A DNA stretch of 48,396 nt, from contig JAENXK010000003.1 of NCBI GenBank assembly GCA_016649615.1, forward strand, positions 1 through 48,396, read 5' to 3'. The notes under the pieces are model-generated. The model was not told the origin of the DNA. It saw only the letters and a program-made list of their open reading frames with translations, and searched no databases. Origin of the DNA: Thermoleophilia bacterium. Lineage in GTDB: Bacteria > Actinomycetota > Thermoleophilia > Solirubrobacterales > 70-9. Of this stretch, positions 47,384-48,396 are shown piece after piece. Made by a program: the position numbers and the translations under genes. Position 1 is the stretch's first letter. The number at the start of each line of letters is the position of its first letter.

Positions 47384-48396
47384 GTGAATTCGACCGTAGA
47401 AACAGGAAAGTACCGGCCGTCCGCCAAAAGGATGGCTCTCGGCCTCGGCTCTGTCGTGGCCTTGGTCATGAGTTTTGTCGGCCTGAGCGCCAGTCAGGCG
47501 ATGGCAGACCAGATCAAAGGTGTCGACACGTCACTGAAGCTGAACAGCGGGGTCGCGAAAGCGCTCGCCGCTAACGGAGTCGCAGTCTCGCCGGTGAAGC
47601 CGGCAAAGGTCAAGAAGGGCGCAGTTGTTTTCCCGGTGACCGGAGGCAAGATCAACCCGAAGACAGCCGCGAGCACGATCCGTCACTCGGGAGGCCTGCG
47701 TTTCAAGGCCGGTAAGACAAGTCTCGTAGCCAGTTCGTTCGTCGTCAAAACGGGCAAGTCGAACCGGCTCTCGGCCAAGGTTGGCGACAGCCGGGTCAAC
47801 CTGCTGAACCTCAACCTGGGCAAGGCGAAGGTCAAACAGAACGGAAACAAGATCAGGGTCGGCAGGGTCGGCGTTTCGCTGACCGGAGTTGCTGCCGATG
47901 CCCTGAACCAGACCTTCGGAGTGCATCTGTTCCAAAAGAACATGCGGATCGGCAGGGTCGGAGTCGATGTCCGGACCAAGTCGCAGCCGGCAAAGTCGAA
48001 GACGGTTCAGCTCCAGGAAAAGGGAAGCACTGACCTGGCCCTGGATCCCGGAACGGCTCAGGCGCTGACTGATCTCGGCGTCGCGGCTGCACCGATCGGT
48101 CCTGCTTCGGTCACTCCGGACGGCGAAATCGCCTTCCCGATTACCGGTGGCAAGGTGAACGCCTCGACCTACGCGGGGACCATCCGTCACAGCGGCGGGC
48201 TTTCGCTGACCGCGGGAGACACCGTGGTCGAGTTGACCAGGTTCAGGATCAATATTGACAACGATCCCGACCTGACCGCCCTGGTCGGCGGCCAGAGGGT
48301 TTCGATCCTCTCGCTCGACCTGTCCGATCTCAAGGCGAAAGCGAAGGGCAAGCGCATCACCCTCAGCAACGTCAGCGCCAGTTTGACCGCTGATGC
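47384..48396 (+). CDS. Secreted protein with tandem HtaA-like repeats, 3' truncated
   Basis: GTG 47384 follows GGAGGTGA, the strongest ribosome site here, and the frame stays open to the window's end (337 codons visible). A twin-part signal peptide (KRMALGLGSVVALVMSFVGL) precedes a cleavage site after ASQAMA (residue 41). Two repeats of about 168 residues follow: VVFPVTGGKI...TIRHSGG (H101) and IAFPITGGKV...TIRHSGG (H269), each ending in VSLTG or VSASLT. This is the HtaA-like pattern; corynebacterial HtaA binds haem at the surface, but Thermoleophilia-like HtaA-repeat proteins are uncharacterised. A His-containing GTIRHSGG turn is conserved in both repeats. Confidence 0.85.
   Translation, partial: MNSTVETGKYRPSAKRMALGLGSVVALVMSFVGLSASQAMADQIKGVDTSLKLNSGVAKALAANGVAVSPVKPAKVKKGAVVFPVTGGKINPKTAASTIRHSGGLRFKAGKTSLVASSFVVKTGKSNRLSAKVGDSRVNLLNLNLGKAKVKQNGNKIRVGRVGVSLTGVAADALNQTFGVHLFQKNMRIGRVGVDVRTKSQPAKSKTVQLQEKGSTDLALDPGTAQALTDLGVAAAPIGPASVTPDGEIAFPITGGKVNASTYAGTIRHSGGLSLTAGDTVVELTRFRINIDNDPDLTALVGGQRVSILSLDLSDLKAKAKGKRITLSNVSASLTAD

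Overview
The window is GC-rich with dense, short-spaced coding on both strands. The gene content points to a high-GC actinobacterium, most likely class Thermoleophilia (Solirubrobacterales-like). Supporting families are tandem HtaA-like repeats, DUF6458, a DUF6325+SHOCT pair, WS/DGAT, MmpL, DipZ and a PucR-type regulator. The taxonomic call is inference from families and composition; there is no rRNA or tRNA to confirm it, and I see no phage, IS element or CRISPR array.

Layout. 1-1.8 kb: the 3' end of a metallo-beta-lactamase-fold hydrolase coupled to a CobW-type metallochaperone. 1.9-5.3 kb (minus): DUF6458 protein, CPA1 antiporter, PPK2 and a TrkA_C-domain membrane protein. 5.4-9.5 kb: a frameshifted exported peptide, divergent Fpg-like glycosylase, PRC-barrel protein, HdeD-like protein and a SulP transporter split by an in-frame TAG. 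9.5-11.9 kb: a lipoprotein, an OppD remnant, a cupin and a hotdog-like protein. 12-19.6 kb: MmpL, sugar dehydrogenase, second CPA1 antiporter, methyltransferase, cyclase/hydrolase fusion and a GST-N protein with an apparent ATC start. 19.7-25.9 kb: DUF2252, lipid kinase, PAP2 phosphatase, CPA2 antiporter and a coupled solute-binding lipoprotein. 26-33.3 kb: small membrane proteins, a frameshifted DUF6325 gene with its SHOCT partner, WS/DGAT, VOC dioxygenase, carbonic anhydrase, FKBP, DUF2855 and DUF1461. 33.3-40.7 kb: aldose-epimerase/CHAD fusion, lipoprotein, enoyl-CoA hydratase-like protein, a PucR regulator divergent from a desaturase, and a siderophore-interacting protein divergent from a VIT1/CCC1 transporter. 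40.7-48.4 kb: two small proteins, a DipZ-response regulator-histidine kinase operon, GreA, a DHA2 transporter and an HtaA-like exported protein running off the end.

Themes. Ion and pH homeostasis recurs (three monovalent cation:proton antiporters, a TrkA_C protein, SulP, carbonic anhydrase), as do lipid metabolism (lipid kinase, PAP2, WS/DGAT, desaturase, ECH), polyphosphate (PPK2, CHAD) and iron (SIP, VIT, HtaA-like). I found no compact multi-gene system that I would call new. The most distinctive signals are: (i) a recurring TANNNT -10 element 5-8 nt upstream of about eighteen start codons, implying widespread leaderless transcription; (ii) several genes broken by single-base lesions (internal TAG, two clear frameshifts, a lost start, perhaps a fifth at greA), which could be real decay or sequence error; (iii) the aldose-epimerase/CHAD fusion; and (iv) a solute-binding lipoprotein translationally coupled to an antiporter.
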